A stretch of DNA of 64,000 nucleotides from Anthostomella pinea (lineage: Eukaryota; Ascomycota; Sordariomycetes; Xylariales; Xylariaceae): contig CAUWAG010000019.1 of NCBI GenBank assembly GCA_963556695.1, positions 310,001-374,000 on the forward strand. The letters run 5' to 3'. Position numbers and translations under genes: made by a program. Below are positions 31,518 through 43,753 of the stretch, piece by piece. Each line of letters starts with the position of its first letter. The stretch's first letter is position 1. The notes under the pieces were generated by a model. That model did not search any database. It saw only the letters and a list, made by a program, of their open reading frames with translations, and was not told where the DNA came from.

Positions 31518-34500
31518 CTAGGACTGTGCCGCAGAGGCAGTCGCAGTAGGTCTGGTGAGACCTTGCAGGTGTCGAGGTACCCAACGAGTTTGACCAGAGG
31601 GATCTGGGACATTGCCGCTTGTGTGCCTGTTCGACTCTCTCGCCTGGTTGTGGCCATGGCTATGATGACGATTAGGACCGTGGCGGTGCGCGTTTCCTCC
31701 CGTGTTTGCCGGGCGTCGCGGAGTGTTACCGGATCGATCATTCGCCGCGGAATTGGTCGTAGGGGGTTTGCTCGATTGGGTGCTTTTGGCGGAGGGTGCG
31801 GTAACTGTCTTCGCTTCCGTCATGCCGGGAGCCAAGACTCGATAGGTTTGTCTCCCATTCACCCATTCCCCAGGAAATCTGATAGCTTCGAAGGCGACAG
31901 GGTTGACTCGCATTCTCGCGGGCGTGGGATTCCAGTTGGGCCGAGCTGGCTGCCACAGGCTTCTTGGAGCGTTGGCGGGCAGATGTATAATGGGTAAGGA
32001 CCCCATCTCCTGCTCGCTCAAGAACGTCTCCGCCATCTCCCTGCTGGTAGTTATGGTCGTGTCCGGTGAAGGTCCGGGAAGGGAGACGGTCGCAGAATCA
32101 TGTGACTGTGAACCATGCTCCAAGGAGGGAATCGACGAAGAGTCTACAGGCATAGCTCTGGCTGGGACGGCGGCGATATGGGCCACCATGAGATTGTTAA
32201 TCTTTTCCTGCCAGTTCTCCTGAGATGCTATCTCGTGAGGCCTCTGTGGGATCCCGCCATAGTTTCTGCCACGGCTTACAGTACGCGCTTCGAATGTGTC
32301 AATAGTTTCCTGCCAATTCTCCTGTCGGACCGGCTTGGGTGGCTTAGGTGGTGCAACAGGACCCGGTCCAGCAGGCTGCGCAGACGGAGGGAGCCTAACT
32401 CTCGGTCTCTGGGGAGGAAGCGTTACGTGAGGTCGTGTGACATCGCCGTCATAAACTGGGTGGCCGTCTGCGGTCGGAGGGGGCGGGGTTGGGGACCTTG
32501 TGCGGGAGTCTTCCTGCAAAGGTACCTGTGCAGGTGTATTATTAGGAGCAGGGAAGAATCGCGATCCGCTTCGTGCCTGAGCTGGGGGGCCAGGCGTCCC
32601 TGGTCCTTTTGGGTGACCAGCCGTTTGTTCTCCAAACTGTCTGGGCTCCGCAAGACCGGCAGTGGGTTCGCTGCCCTGGGACTTGCGAGGGTTTATCGAA
32701 GAACCATCTGCGCGAGTCGTAAACGTTCCGACTTCGGTTCGTTTTCCGTCGTTGTTCAGGTCGACAGAGCGCCAAGTGTCGGTGATGCTCACAGGAGCTA
32801 TCTCATTGACATTACCCCTTGCCTCCTGTCGTTCCTGTCTTTTCCGAGCATCATCTGCCTTGATGTCAAAGGTTCTCCAAGCATTCGCGGGGTTCGAAGA
32901 GGCAGGTGGACCAATAGGAGCCAGACGACTCGGTTGCGGCTCGGGCTTCTTGACTTGCCCTTGAGAGACAGAACGAGGTGGTGCGATGGGTGTTGGGCGG
33001 TGCGACTTGTTAGCAGCTGGCGCTGGGTGTGAGCCAGGCAGAGCTCCTATATCCGAGTTGAACGTTCCGTTGCCGAGCGAGCGATCGCCAGGAGCACCCC
33101 AAACGTTCTTAGAAGCCTGGGAGCCGGTAGCCCAAGAGGGCGCATGCTCCGGCTGCTGACGTGTATCGGACCATAGAGCTGCTGACGGGGTATGAGCATG
33201 TGTGTGTGCCGCAGGCTGAGAAGGAGCACGAGGAGTCCTGTCCGTCTGCTTGAAAGATTCCTTGCCACCACCATTGACTCGAGGAGCGGGTTCGATGACG
33301 GTTGATGCTGTGTCGCTAACATCCTTCGCTGTAGTGGCAGATGTAGTTGGAGTCAGTTCAGAAGTTGAGTCGGACTTGGAAGCGTGAAACTCGACGGGAC
33401 GAAGCTCAGCGGTTGCATCAACAGGACGGGCACCAGACTGGGCAGCCAGAGCCGCGGGTATGTCGCTTCTCTGCACAATATGACTCGACGCTGAGACTTC
33501 TTCTTTCTTCGTAGTCTTTGCGCTCTTGCGCTCGGGAGCCGGACCCATCTCTTCCAGCTTCTTGCGGATCCGCTCCTGCTTCGCTGCGTCTGCACGTTTC
33601 TCTTCCTCAATTCTGCGTCTGATAGCTGCCTCTCGGCGTGTCTTCATGATTTCCTTCTGTCGATTCACGATATCCTCCGCGCTCTCTGCTGCCACTTCAG
33701 GTGCGACTTGCTGCGGCTGCAGCGCTGCCTGTACCTGACCAGGGGAGGGGAGGGGTTGTAAGGGCTGGGCCACTTGGGCTGGAGGGGTGGGCTGCGTATT
33801 CGCCGAAGCGAGCACTTTCGCAGTCATGGGACTTTCAGGGCCGCCAGCAATTGAGCCAGAACGGCCTTGCTCCATAGGCACGTCAGGCGGAGGAAGCATG
33901 TCGTGAGGCTTTGCTCCCATTCTATGAGCAAAGCTACCACTACCTCCGCTGACATTGGAAGATCCACGGCGGCGGCCATACGGTCCGTCTACTCCGCCAC
34001 TTCTGCTCGTCTGGAAAGCCGCTGAGGGTTCCGCAGGACCATCCTGATCGTGGAAAGGAGGACGTTGTAGAACAGCAGGGTGTCGATTATACTGCTCGAC
34101 ACGGGAGCCTCTACGTTCAGCTACAGGCTCATAGCGTCCGGACTGAGAGTTAAAGAGCTCCGGTCTCTCCTGTCTAGGTCTGTAGGAACCATCTCGGGCT
34201 GACCGACTGAAATCATCCGCTGCGAGTTCCTTGGCCGCGGGCGGCAGTGTCGCATTCTTAGTGTTCGACGCATCGCGCAACGGATATCGTGGGGGCTGCA
34301 TCTGATTAGGCAACTCCATGACAACGGGAGGAGCCCTCTCGACGGGCGGCAGAGAAGCCCAGGGTGACTTGACGGGCGTGGGCGGGGCCGGTGGCTTCGC
34401 GATCAACGTGGGTTTCTCCTGTGCACCCTTGAGCACCAAACCCTTTCCAGAACCTAGCACACTAGGTTTGACAGAGGGTGATCTAGTCGCGGTGAAGGTC

Positions 34501-36286
34501 GGAGCGGGAGACACGGGTTTCTGACTCGCGATCGGCTCTCTGTTGACAGAGGGAGGCGCGGGTTCCTTGTTGGTAGAGACAGGTGCGGTTACGTGTGCGG
34601 CGGGTACAGGTACGGGTGAGGTAGAGGGTTCCTCGGCCTGCGGCAACGTAATGCTAGTTCCGTCGTTCCATGTCAAGGTAGCGGGCGCCCAATCATCGTC
34701 ATCATCCTCGATATCAGCCCAGTTCGACTGTCCCTTGAGATCTTCCGGACCAAGGCGGGCTGCCATATGGATACCGCCGGCTTTCAGGTCTTCGTCGGAC
34801 AACTTCTTGGGCTCGGGAACAACCGGTGCTACAGTACCAAGTCAGCCAAAGGACCATACCGAGTGCGAGGAAATGCTTGCGCGCATAGCTCAGCCTCACT
34901 TACCTTGATTGCGATTCCATACTGAGCTCGCGTTAGGTGTCGGATTCGGTTTGCCATTACTGGTCAGAGTCTTGGTGGAGCCACTAAGGTTGCTGCCAGA
35001 CTTTGCAACCAGCTTCAGACGCGATGCCGAAGATGCAACCGTGGGTTGAGGGGTTGTAGATGGTGATCCGGCGGCGGATTCAGGTCGGGATGTTGCGCTC
35101 GCTGCAGTCTTGCTACCCAAGAAATTGCGGTTCACCGAGACAGACTTGAAGCTCTTCTGCGGCGGCTTGACCATCGAGGACGTGCGTACATGGCCATTGT
35201 CGTCCAAGGCCTTGGAGCGACCCGCCTTTGACGTTTCTGTATCCGAACCACCACTCACACTCGCTTCGGCAGAAACGACGAGCTCATCGACGAGATCGGT
35301 AATCTGCTTGTTCTCAATCTCCTCCGCGGATCCGTTCAGTGAAGTACTCGACGGGTCGACATCGTGAGATTCGGAGTTTGCGACGGTAGGCTGGTTCTAG
35401 AGTAAACATTATGTCAGCAGCGGAAGCTTTACGACGAGGCAATATTCAGAGGGACCGAGGCAATTACGCGCAATGCAAGGCGCCTGAGGTGAGCATGCGC
35501 CAGACCGTAAAGTGCAGACCATCATGAGGTAAAAGCAAGGTAAGATCAGGATGCTAGGGGGGATCAGGCAGAGAGGTACTTACGAGCGATGGTTCGGGAG
35601 CAGATACGTCTACGGGCTGTTTCGCGGCCTCAGTAGCCATCATCCAGCCGTTGATGTTGGTCTGCAGCGATTGGAAGTAGGCAGTATCGTCGAGCGCGTG
35701 CGATGTGTCGGACGGCGATGAATCACCCGAAGTAGACGAGGTATCGAGGGTGTTGTCTGCTCCGATTTCAAGGTTTGTACTGGGCGTCACCTCGTCAGAC
35801 GAGCCGGGCGAACTGCTGCTGCGGGGAGGAGATCAGGTTAACCGCGCGCGCAAATGATGCGACTCGAGAAAATTGAAGAAGAAGCTCCCTTCGCAATGCA
35901 GAAGAGAACAGGTGGTGTACAGAGATGTGGGAGGAGAAGGCGGTTGAGGAGAGCTGAGCAGTGAAGGGTCCTTCTTTGGTTGCAAAAGATCGAAAGTCCC
36001 AGAGTGGAGCTGGTGACCCGGGGATGCAGCTCGGCCAAGCCCCGGCTGCCAGCTGTGGGGCAAGGCGCCAGCTGTCAACTCTCAAGTACCCTGTACCTAA
36101 TGGCAGTGCCAAGGTACCTCAGGTACATATGTGTGCAGCAGGGCCAACGTGCCAAAGGGAGAGTGCAGAATAGAGAGATAATGGAAGGGCGTGAATAGGA
36201 AGATTAGAGGAACTGTGGACTTACCAGCAATCGGATACAGATGCATGCTTGACCTCCATCTTGGGGGAATACTCGGCGACAGACAT
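31518..36286 (-). CDS. conserved fungal low-complexity protein, function unknown
   Basis: Four exons: 36286..36225, 35818..35584, 35396..34904 and 34828..31518; phases agree and give 1366 residues. I do not know its function. Seen in the sequence: a conserved-looking start (MSVAEYSPKMEVKHASVSDC), a block KSFKSVSVNRNFLG, a block RLKLVAKSGS, and an acidic aromatic block SNWADIEDDDDDWAPATLTW preceding DGTSITLP, which I recall from fungal orthologs. A charged helix RREAAIRRRIEEEKR..AAKQERIRKKLEEMG (about residues 655-690) looks like a coiled coil. NWQETIDTFEA and NWQEKINNLMV form a repeated motif near the C-terminus. The rest is Pro/Ser/Thr-rich and probably disordered. No membrane segment or signal peptide. 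Confidence 0.85.
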
Positions 36287-36893
36287 ACTGTACCTAGGTA
36301 CCGAACCAGGAGGATCGACGATGAGCCAAAGAGGTGCAGCCGGTGTAGAGGCGGCAGGATGCGTCAGAGGGCAGTACAACCAAAGTGCATTGATCGCCGA
36401 CAGCGTGGTCGATCGCCGACAGAGAGGTAGAACACAATGCAGGTAAAGTGAATGAGCCGTCCAGACGGCGTCGAGGTTGGGACCAAATGCCCGGGATTGT
36501 GTGTGTGTAAGAACGACAAGACGAGGATTGAATGCGCAATCAAGTGCGCGGCGAGGATGAATCAAGAAAGGAAGGATGAGAAAGGGAGGGAAAAGTGTGG
36601 TGTGAGAAAAGAATGTGTGCGGCGAGGGTGATGGAGGGTTGCCTGGGTAGTGAACGCCGCATGAATGGGAGAAGGGCACAATGCAGAAAACACAGGAGTG
36701 CAGCGGGGCTGCGGCAGAACGTTTAACGATGATAGGGGGACAAATGAGAATTGTTTGATCCTAAGGCAAATACCGATTCTTTTCTAGTACAAGGCTGGCT
36801 CACTGCAATGCTTCGCCATCTATCTTATGTACAAGTCCTCCCCATGGTCACCCGGCACCGGTTCCTCCCCTTCATTCATCACTAGCCAACAAT
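36287..36893. other. promoter of the large uncharacterised gene, no other gene seen
   Basis: Lies between two genes on the minus strand. Open frames here are short and overlap each other. Confidence 0.5.
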
Positions 36894-37574
36894 CTAGTGC
36901 GCATTGTTCTTGTGGTGTCCTGTATGTAATTAGTCTATGATCTACTGAGGTTGATGATGCAAGATAATCAGAACTTACGGAGGTGGAAGTAGTAGGTCAG
37001 GGGGTATCCAACGACGAGCAGAAGGCCAATGGCATGGATGATAGCTACAGCAACCCCAAGTCAGTACATCCAGTTATACACCACGGACAACACTCCAGAG
37101 ATGTGACTTCATGACATACGCTTGTTGGTGGCGTTCTTTCCAAAGTGCTTGGCCTGGTATCGACCGAGGAGACCGGTGGCCTTGATCTCGGGAGCCGGGC
37201 CTCGGGGGAGTTTCTCGTAGAAGTTGACGACGCGCTTCATGCGGACGGCATCAGGGGCAGCACCGATAGCCTGTAACATCTTTCCGTCAGCATTCCTGTG
37301 ACTCCCATTCGCAATTGTGGTAGCCTCGTTCCATCATCTAGCACCCAAATATGGCAGCGATTCCAGGCTATTCCACAACTCCAAGCAGGTCTCGGGACCG
37401 CACCGCAACCAGGGGAACACTCGGGCAGGGCAACTGGGACAGTGATAACGTACGCTCGGTGAAGCGACCTAAAATCAACCATGATTAGCAAGAGGCGCAG
37501 ACACCTGTTCACAAGACCGAACGCACCTTGGGAGGGATGAGGGTCGAAAGACCCCGACGAGCGACAAAGCTCAT
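36894..37574 (-). CDS. ATP17: mitochondrial F1Fo-ATP synthase subunit f
   Basis: Small Fo subunit of the inner-membrane ATP synthase. Five exons: 37574..37527, 37468..37454, 37270..37120, 37044..36979 and 36919..36894; every phase fits, 101 residues. Exon 2 has only 15 bases (VASPS). Joined blocks read RRGLSTLIPPK, IGAAPDAVRMKRVVNFYEKLPRG, LLGRYQAKHFGKNA, then one membrane helix HAIGLLLVVGYPLTYYFHL and the tail HHKNNAH, as in fungal subunit f. No single open frame longer than 60 codons covers the gene, so it is easily missed. The gene is head to head with a complex I subunit gene. Confidence 0.9.
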
Positions 37575-37967
37575 TATGGAGGTGGATGTGGCGGTACGAA
37601 AGGGAAGAAAGGAGTAGACAGGACCAGAGAGATCAATTGACTGGCGACCTACGCAGGCAATTGATGGTCCGCGATGTGAGTTGGTAGGCGTTCAACGGGT
37701 TGGAGTTGACGATGGGGTGTCGATAGCTTGGGAGGTTCGTAGATGTCAGATGCAGTTGCGAAGCGCAACGAAAAGACCTCGCTGCAGCTCGCCTAGCGCG
37801 CCAATTGCCGCCACAGCCAATCAGCGCCCACAAAGCGCCCCCGCCACAGCCGACCGTTGCCAGTGTCAATTCACCTCATAGAAACCTCAAAGCTACCAAG
37901 CTACCTACCACCTATAACCCGTGCACAACGCCAATTGCTCAGCAAACTGAGAAGCCAATCCGCAAAG
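37575..37967. promoter_or_regulatory. bidirectional promoter of two respiratory-chain genes with CCAAT boxes
   Basis: 393 bases between the start codons of ATP synthase subunit f and the NDUFS4-type subunit. CCAAT occurs at 37801-37805, 37817-37821 (CCAATCAG), 37931-37935 and 37955-37959. CCAAT boxes bind the HAP complex, known to control respiratory genes in fungi; occupancy here is inferred. Confidence 0.5.
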
Positions 37968-38744
37968 ATGGCGTCCCTCAGAGCCCAGACGGCAGCCCGA
38001 ATGCTGCGGACCTCAACCACCGTGACGAGCCGACCAGCCCTGGCGACCGCAACCACGCAGCGACGCTTCAAAACCGACGACACGAACAGCACGACCTCGC
38101 TCACCCAAACCAAGCCCGCTCCCCCGGAGGTCAGACCTGCCAATTCGCCCGACTACGGCGTCCACATCGACAAGGCCACATCGTACGCTTCCCTCGTGTA
38201 GCAGCAACTGCATCAGGATCCATAGTTGACAGGTGTCTAGGACGTTTACCCCCGTGCCGAAGCGAATAATGGACGGCAGCGAAGACGTTGACGTGCTCCC
38301 CGCAGCCGTGCTGTCAGGCGCCCCGATGGAGCTTCAAGCCAGAACTGTCCGGTACGACTACTACATTCCCCCCGGTCAAAAGGACCAAGGTACCACCTAC
38401 GTGTAATCATGCGGTTCTCTGACAAATGGTGCAGAATCTACCAGCCCTCCAAGCCCGCCACCCAGTCCGGCAACTGGGGAAGCCACCACTGGCGCATGGA
38501 CTGGGATGTTCTGGCCAAGGGACATCGATGGGAGAACCCCTTGATGGGATGGCAGTCGTCTGGCGATTTCATGCAGGGCACCAAGATCAACTTTGCGACC
38601 AAAGAAGATGCCATTGCATTTGCTGAGAAGCAGGGCTACGAATACTTTGTCCAGGAGCCGAAAGTGCGGGCTTTCACACCCAAGGCTTATGCCAACAACT
38701 TCTTGTACTCACCCAAGAAACTGAAGCATGTTCGAACCAAGTAA
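37968..38744 (+). CDS. NADH:ubiquinone oxidoreductase 21-kDa/NDUFS4-type subunit, complex I
   Basis: Accessory subunit of mitochondrial complex I (NDUFS4, 18/21-kDa family). Three exons: 37968-38182, 38241-38351 and 38435-38744; phases agree, 211 residues. N-terminus MASLRAQTAARMLRTSTT is an Arg/Thr/Ser-rich mitochondrial leader. The second junction rebuilds QARTVRIYQPSKPATQSGNW, the family core, from CG|A. Further family blocks: HHWRMDWDVL, NPLMGWQSSGDFMQG, FATKEDAIAFAEKQGYEYFV and the basic tail KKLKHVRTK. The open frame running on past 38351 (YDYYIPPGQ) is intron sequence in this model. Confidence 0.93.
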
Positions 38745-39382
38745 TTGGAGACGGGAACTGCAAGAGTAGAACACAACAATGTACATATTCATACACTAGA
38801 CAATGATATCTCGGAACAGTCGACAGCTGTAGTATCGGTACAAATGGAGTTGACGCCTACGATTGACCGAGCCCGGCCCCAAAACGCCAGTGGAATTACC
38901 ACGCTGAGGTCTCCATGCTCTATGCATACCCTCATGCAGATTTTTCTGCGAGTGGACACCCTTCCGTAAGCCTGTCCATGCCTACCACGACTCGACACGC
39001 CGAATTCCGCTTGAAGATGTCAAACAATCAATCAGTCCAATCCTCAAAGACCATAACGCCTACCAATCCTGTGAAGAAGTGGTTGAACCCAATCCACCCT
39101 GGTGAGTAGCCCCACCCAATATGTGAAATCATCGCTTGCACTGAATGACAACCCACCTTTACCGCATACGCCACCTTCATAACATCTAAGTCATTGCATC
39201 ATGTCCCTGATCCAATCTTCAGGCTCAAGCCCTCCAGCGTGTTCACGCCAGTCTACAGTGGAGGCATCAGACTCGAACCCTCCAGCATGTATGCCAGATA
39301 AACCGGGATCATCCTATGTCGTGTTCATGGGCCCGGCCTGCGCAACGACTGGTATGTGGAAACGTCCGGGAACCGCGACTCC
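38745..39382. other. convergent intergenic region, no firm gene
   Basis: A 30-codon frame at 39017-39105 followed by a GTGAGT-like donor was considered but could not be completed into a convincing gene. Near 39313-39330 is a copy of the last codons of GID8. Confidence 0.45.
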
Positions 39383-40538
39383 CTATGTCGTGTTCATTGG
39401 CTCGTGGCCATCTTGACCATCTTGCTTGTCGGTATCGTCGCCGTCCAGTCCCAGCTCGATTCTTGCTGGCAGATCTTTCTTTGTGTCTTTGCGTGTAGTG
39501 TTCTCAGCCCAGGCCCTCATTCGCACAAGCTGACAAATAGCCGCTTCTTTGCGCTGTTGCTGGCGTTCGAGAATGGCCTTGTTCACGTTGTCAGCAACTT
39601 CTCTTCGCAGGCCTGGCTTGAGAAGTGCTGCTAGCGAAGGGTCTAGGGCATCATTCTGCTCAAAGACAAGAAGTGACATGGTTTTCTCCAGATCCTCGAG
39701 AAATTCTGGATTAGTGGCTGCGCGAGGGCCGAGCTGATCCCGCGCAAACTGGAGGGCCGGGGTGATATCACGACCTGGACTATTGTTGCATGCACGAATT
39801 AATTCCATGAGTTGTAGCCGTAGAAGAGCGAAATGTAGAGGCTCGTCTTTGTCCAGTATCTAGGAAGCCTGGTTAGCTCGAGGTCCCTTTCGAAGGGTGG
39901 CCATTGCATCACAAGGAGTGTAGATGGAGCTCATAGTAAAGTGGTTGTTTCTCATCAACGATCCGAAGATCGATATGAGTGGTGCATGTAAAACTCTGTT
40001 TCTAATCATAGCAAGGGGCAGGAAGAGGTCGGAGGGGCCAGAGGGGAAGACCTACCGACGGATCGAGCTCATTGAGATCCTCTATAGCACCCGCAATCTC
40101 GCCCTTATGTATGGCTGTTCGGATCCTCTGTCTGCTCTGAATGGCAGAGGTGGGCTGTTGAGGTTGTAGATTGGCTTCGGTAGAGAATTTGGCAGCCGCG
40201 TTGGGATAACCTGCGACGGTGAGGTAGTCGAGTATTAATGTGTTGACATCACTATTAACAGGCATATTGTCAGTCATACCAGCCAATGCGAACGAGGGCA
40301 GTGGATAGACCAGTGGGTGGGTGGCATGTTCAGAAAAAAGAAGTATAAATCGTTTCTCCGCACGGATTGCTCAGAGAGATTCCCATTGATTATTTGTAAC
40401 ATCATGAAAGGGCCGGAGGGTAGCAAGGCATAAGAAGGTGGAAATGTGTAGAACGTACCTCTTTGGTGTCTTGACCTCCTCGACGTGGCGAGTGAAGGCA
40501 TGTTTCATTGGGGTGGCGGTAGAAGCTGAGGAAGTCAT
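39383..40538 (-). CDS. GID8: GID/CTLH ubiquitin-ligase subunit GID8
   Basis: LisH-CTLH-CRA scaffold protein of the GID E3 ligase that degrades gluconeogenic enzymes. Three exons: 40538..40459, 40251..40056 and 39859..39383; phases agree, 250 residues. The first junction gives KHAFTRHVEEVKTPKSDVN, then the LisH domain LILDYLTVAGYPNAAAKFSTEA. CTLH part: IRTAIHKGEIAGAIEDLNELDPSILD. CRA part: LHFALLRLQLMELIRACN and ALQFARDQLGPRAATNPEFLEDLEKTMSLLVF. The Start at 40538 (MTSSAST) is chosen by family similarity; the frame stays open upstream with another ATG at 40616. Confidence 0.92.
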
Positions 40539-41366
40539 CTTGCGATCGAGAACCTCCGCGATGTACCAAGCGTGTCGTAGCTGATCCTCAAACTCGCGCA
40601 CATTTGATGATGACATGAGCTGCTTTAATACGAGAATGGTGCGCAGAAGAGAAGGGTTAGCGGTGTTGATGAGCAGAGAGGGTATCTGGACTGATGGTGC
40701 GAAGTCTGCAGAGTCTCCCCTCGAGGCTGAGGAAGGAAAGAGGAAGACGGCAGGCACCTGCAGGGAGGATTTCGGTCTGCGGAAAGAAAATGCAACCAAG
40801 CTGTGCTGGTCCAAGCTTCAATGCTCTCGCATGCATGTGTGGAGCCTGTGGAGCCGTTGAGCGTGGTAACCTGTGGCTGCAGATGTGGCGGTGCACCTAG
40901 CTAGTAACGGTGGGGGTCCACCCAGAATTTGATATGATGAAGCTCACGGCCAGACCCGAGACGACCTCAAGCTGCCAAATTCGAAAGCCAAGTCAATCGT
41001 TGCTTTCCGCGTTCTGTTTCTTCAGTTACTTGGTCTACTACTTTCCGCCACTCAATTTTGAGATTGAAAGTTTTCCCGATATACCGACCTCATTCACAGA
41101 AGTCGTCCCCACGCTCCTTTCATCACCTCACCATTTGACTAAGCGGTTCTACCCGTCGGCCCTCTCCGTACATATCCAGGAACCCTGCCAGTTCGGACGG
41201 GCCTTGGCAAGCTGCAACAAGCACGAGACAGCAAGAACTTTCAGTTCATCGTCGTTCGTCCAGGAGCTTCGCGTTTATATATCACATTCCCTATGTGTCA
41301 CAGCTGGATATCTCATGCCTGTTGATCCAGGTCTATATAACCCTGGAGCTTTGACAGGTCGACACC
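40539..41366. other. divergent intergenic region, GID8 / URK1
   Basis: No gene seen. The open frame continuing upstream of GID8 (to about 40814, -) has no family support. Confidence 0.5.
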
Positions 41367-43271
41367 ATGAACAACGGCTACTGTTCACCTGCCCTCGTGG
41401 CTGATGCCCATGCGACGGATACGATCGCCAAACGCGTCCACTATAGCCCGCCATGGGCCGACCTGAGTATTATTGGTGTTGCTGGTAGCTCTGGCTCTGG
41501 GAAATCGACACTCTCTCATGCTATTGTCAGCAAGCTGAATTTACCATGGGTGGTGATCATGTCCATGGTAGGTCATACGGCAAACGAATGTGACACTGTA
41601 TCCAAGGTAGCTGACCTGCCCCAGGACTCCTACTACAAGCCTCTAGACGCCGAGGCCTCGAAGAAGGCGTTCTTGAATGAATATGACTTTGATTCTCCTG
41701 ATGTATGATACACTTCGATCGTTTACGGTGACGTTTGGATGTTGACTGCGTCCGCCACAGGCTATAGACTTTGACGCACTGTTAGAAACCCTGCGGGATC
41801 TGAAAGCTGGGTAAGTGAAAGTCCTCCATTGCATCTCTGTTCATTTGATGTTCAGAAAACCGACCGAACGTGACACTCATTCATAGAGTAGCAAACGTAC
41901 CGAGATACCTGTGTATTCTTTTGAGAAACACCAGCGCCTCAAGGAAACAACGACAATATACTCTCCTCATGTTCTTGTCTTGGAGGGGATCTTCGCCTTG
42001 TATGATCCAAGGGTCATGGAGCTGATGGACATGAGGGTAATAACCTGCACCTGGTGCGATCTCTTCTGCGCGATAACTAACTAGCAGGCAGATCTACTGC
42101 GAGGCGGATGCCGATACGTGTCTTTCACGGAGAAGTAAGCTGCCGCACTCGAGTCACCTCAAACCGGGCTCATGTTGATATGTGCAGTTCTTCGAGACGT
42201 AAAAGACCGCGGCCGAACAGTAGATGGCTGCATCAAGCAATGGTTCGGCTTCGTTAAACCAAACTATGAGAAGGTAGGCTACCCACAAACTCGCAAGAAA
42301 GACGACCGCTAAACATGATGCACAGTATGTCGTTCCTCAAAGAAACCATGCGGGTACGTGACATGCAGGATGAAGGACCTTCGGCCTCCTTACTGACAGC
42401 TAGATGTTAGACATTATTGTCCCCAGAGGAGTTGAGAACCGGGTTGCTATGAGTGAGTCGGTATGTTCCTTTCGCATCGGGCTTTGCTAAAAATTGCAGC
42501 AATGGTCACTCAGTACATCGAACGGAAGTTGCTAGAGAAGTCAACACATCACCGGGCGGCACTTAAGAGTTTGGAGATCGGTTTCGAGAGCGAAACCCTT
42601 TCGGATCGAGTCACCATTCTCAAGGAGACCCCACAGCTCAGGGGCATGAACACCCTCATTCAGGATATTGACACCTGCAGCGAGGATTTCATCTTCTACT
42701 TCGACCGACTTTCGTGTCTTATAATCGAACAGTGCGTACACCATCACTGTTCGTACTTCACGGGTTACTGATGCTTGCGACACCTAGGGCACTAAACAAC
42801 GTTCATTTCAAGGAGCATACGGTTGAGACACCCGCTGGAAGGCAATACCGTGGTCTGGCCGCTAAGGGCGAAGTCTGCGCAGTCATTGTCCTTCGGGGCG
42901 GTGCTACGTTCGAGGGAGGATTGAGGAGAGTGATCCCGGATTGCCGAACCGGACGTCTACTGATCCAGTCGAACACGCGAACTGGCGAGCCGGAACTGCA
43001 TTACCTCAAGCTACCCAACGACATCAGTAAGCACGAGAGCGTTCTGCTCCTAGATGCGCAGATGTCGAGTGGCGGCTCTGCCTTAATGGCCGTGCAAGTA
43101 CTTGTCGACCACGGTGTTCCCCAGGACCGCATCGTCTTTGCGACGTACTCGGCTGGACGTGTCGGCATACATCGGCTCACGAAGGTGTTCCCGGAGATCG
43201 CCGTCGTTGTGGGCAACATGGTCCCCGACTTCCAGGACCGATGGGTTGAGAAGAGATACTTCCGCTGCTGA
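41367..43271 (+). CDS. URK1: uridine kinase with C-terminal UPRT-like domain
   Basis: Salvage enzyme phosphorylating uridine/cytidine. Ten exons: 41367-41567, 41625-41702, 41761-41810, 41892-42036, 42092-42134, 42188-42273, 42326-42353, 42411-42452, 42500-42731 and 42788-43271; all phases agree, 462 residues. P-loop GVAGSSGSGKST at residues 37-48. Kinase blocks: DSYYKPL, NEYDFDSPDAIDFD, RTEIPVYSFEKHQR, VLVLEGIFALYD, ADADTCLSRRILRDVKDRGR and DIIVPRGVENRVA. The C-terminal half is uracil-phosphoribosyltransferase-like (RGLAAKGEVCAVIVLRGG, LLIQSNTRTGEPELHY, VLLLDAQMSSGGSALMAV). Some exons are very small (28, 42 and 43 bases), so only the two ends are visible as long open frames. Whether the UPRT half is active is not shown. 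Confidence 0.93.
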
Positions 43272-43753
43272 TGGGCGGCGTCTTGCCTGAGACAACTTGT
43301 CACATATTTGCATATAGAAAATGGCGCATGGTGCAGCATAGCATTGCGAACCTACTGTAGATATTCGCGAAATCCCGGGTCGAGGCACCCTGTGGTGATC
43401 CCGAACCACAGCTCGTAACCTCTGCGCCAATCGGATTCTAGTGCAGGTCAGCTGCAGTGACTGGCTACCTATTCGTGGACCTCACCAGCCGCACGTCAAG
43501 TAGCCTGACCTTTCTCGCGATTCTCAGCTTACCAGGTGAACATGAACTCGATGGGCCGGGTTGCTGGTGTCATCTGAGCGGTGATCGCTGGCTATAAAGA
43601 CAGGCCAGTCCTGTCCTCTGAGACTGAGTCTGAGCAGCTTATCTCTCATCCTCCTCCCTCCTACATCCTTACAATACTTCGCTCCCTACCGATCCATCAT
43701 CAGTCTGATCAAGCAAGACAACATCGGAAGACCACCCCTACTCACACTCCACC
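43272..43753. other. intergenic, promoter of the hydrolase gene
   Basis: No gene seen; a CT-rich leader lies directly before the ATG at 43754. Confidence 0.5.

Noticed and set aside
38352..38434. Continuation of the NDUFS4-type frame through YDYYIPPGQ
   Set aside because: Leads to a stop and loses the conserved TVRIYQPSK junction; better explained as intron.
39017..39275. Possible small two-exon gene (+) beginning MSNNQSVQ after the NDUFS4-type gene
   Set aside because: The better donor (GTGAGT) does not fit the phase of the downstream frame, no family recognised, and it ends at the 3' region of GID8.
40539..40814. Longer N-terminus for GID8
   Set aside because: Open in frame but without family support; the MTSSAST start matches fungal GID8 proteins as I recall them.
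43340..43440. tRNA-like stretch with CCCGGGTCGAGGC
   Set aside because: No proper B box or closing stems on either strand.
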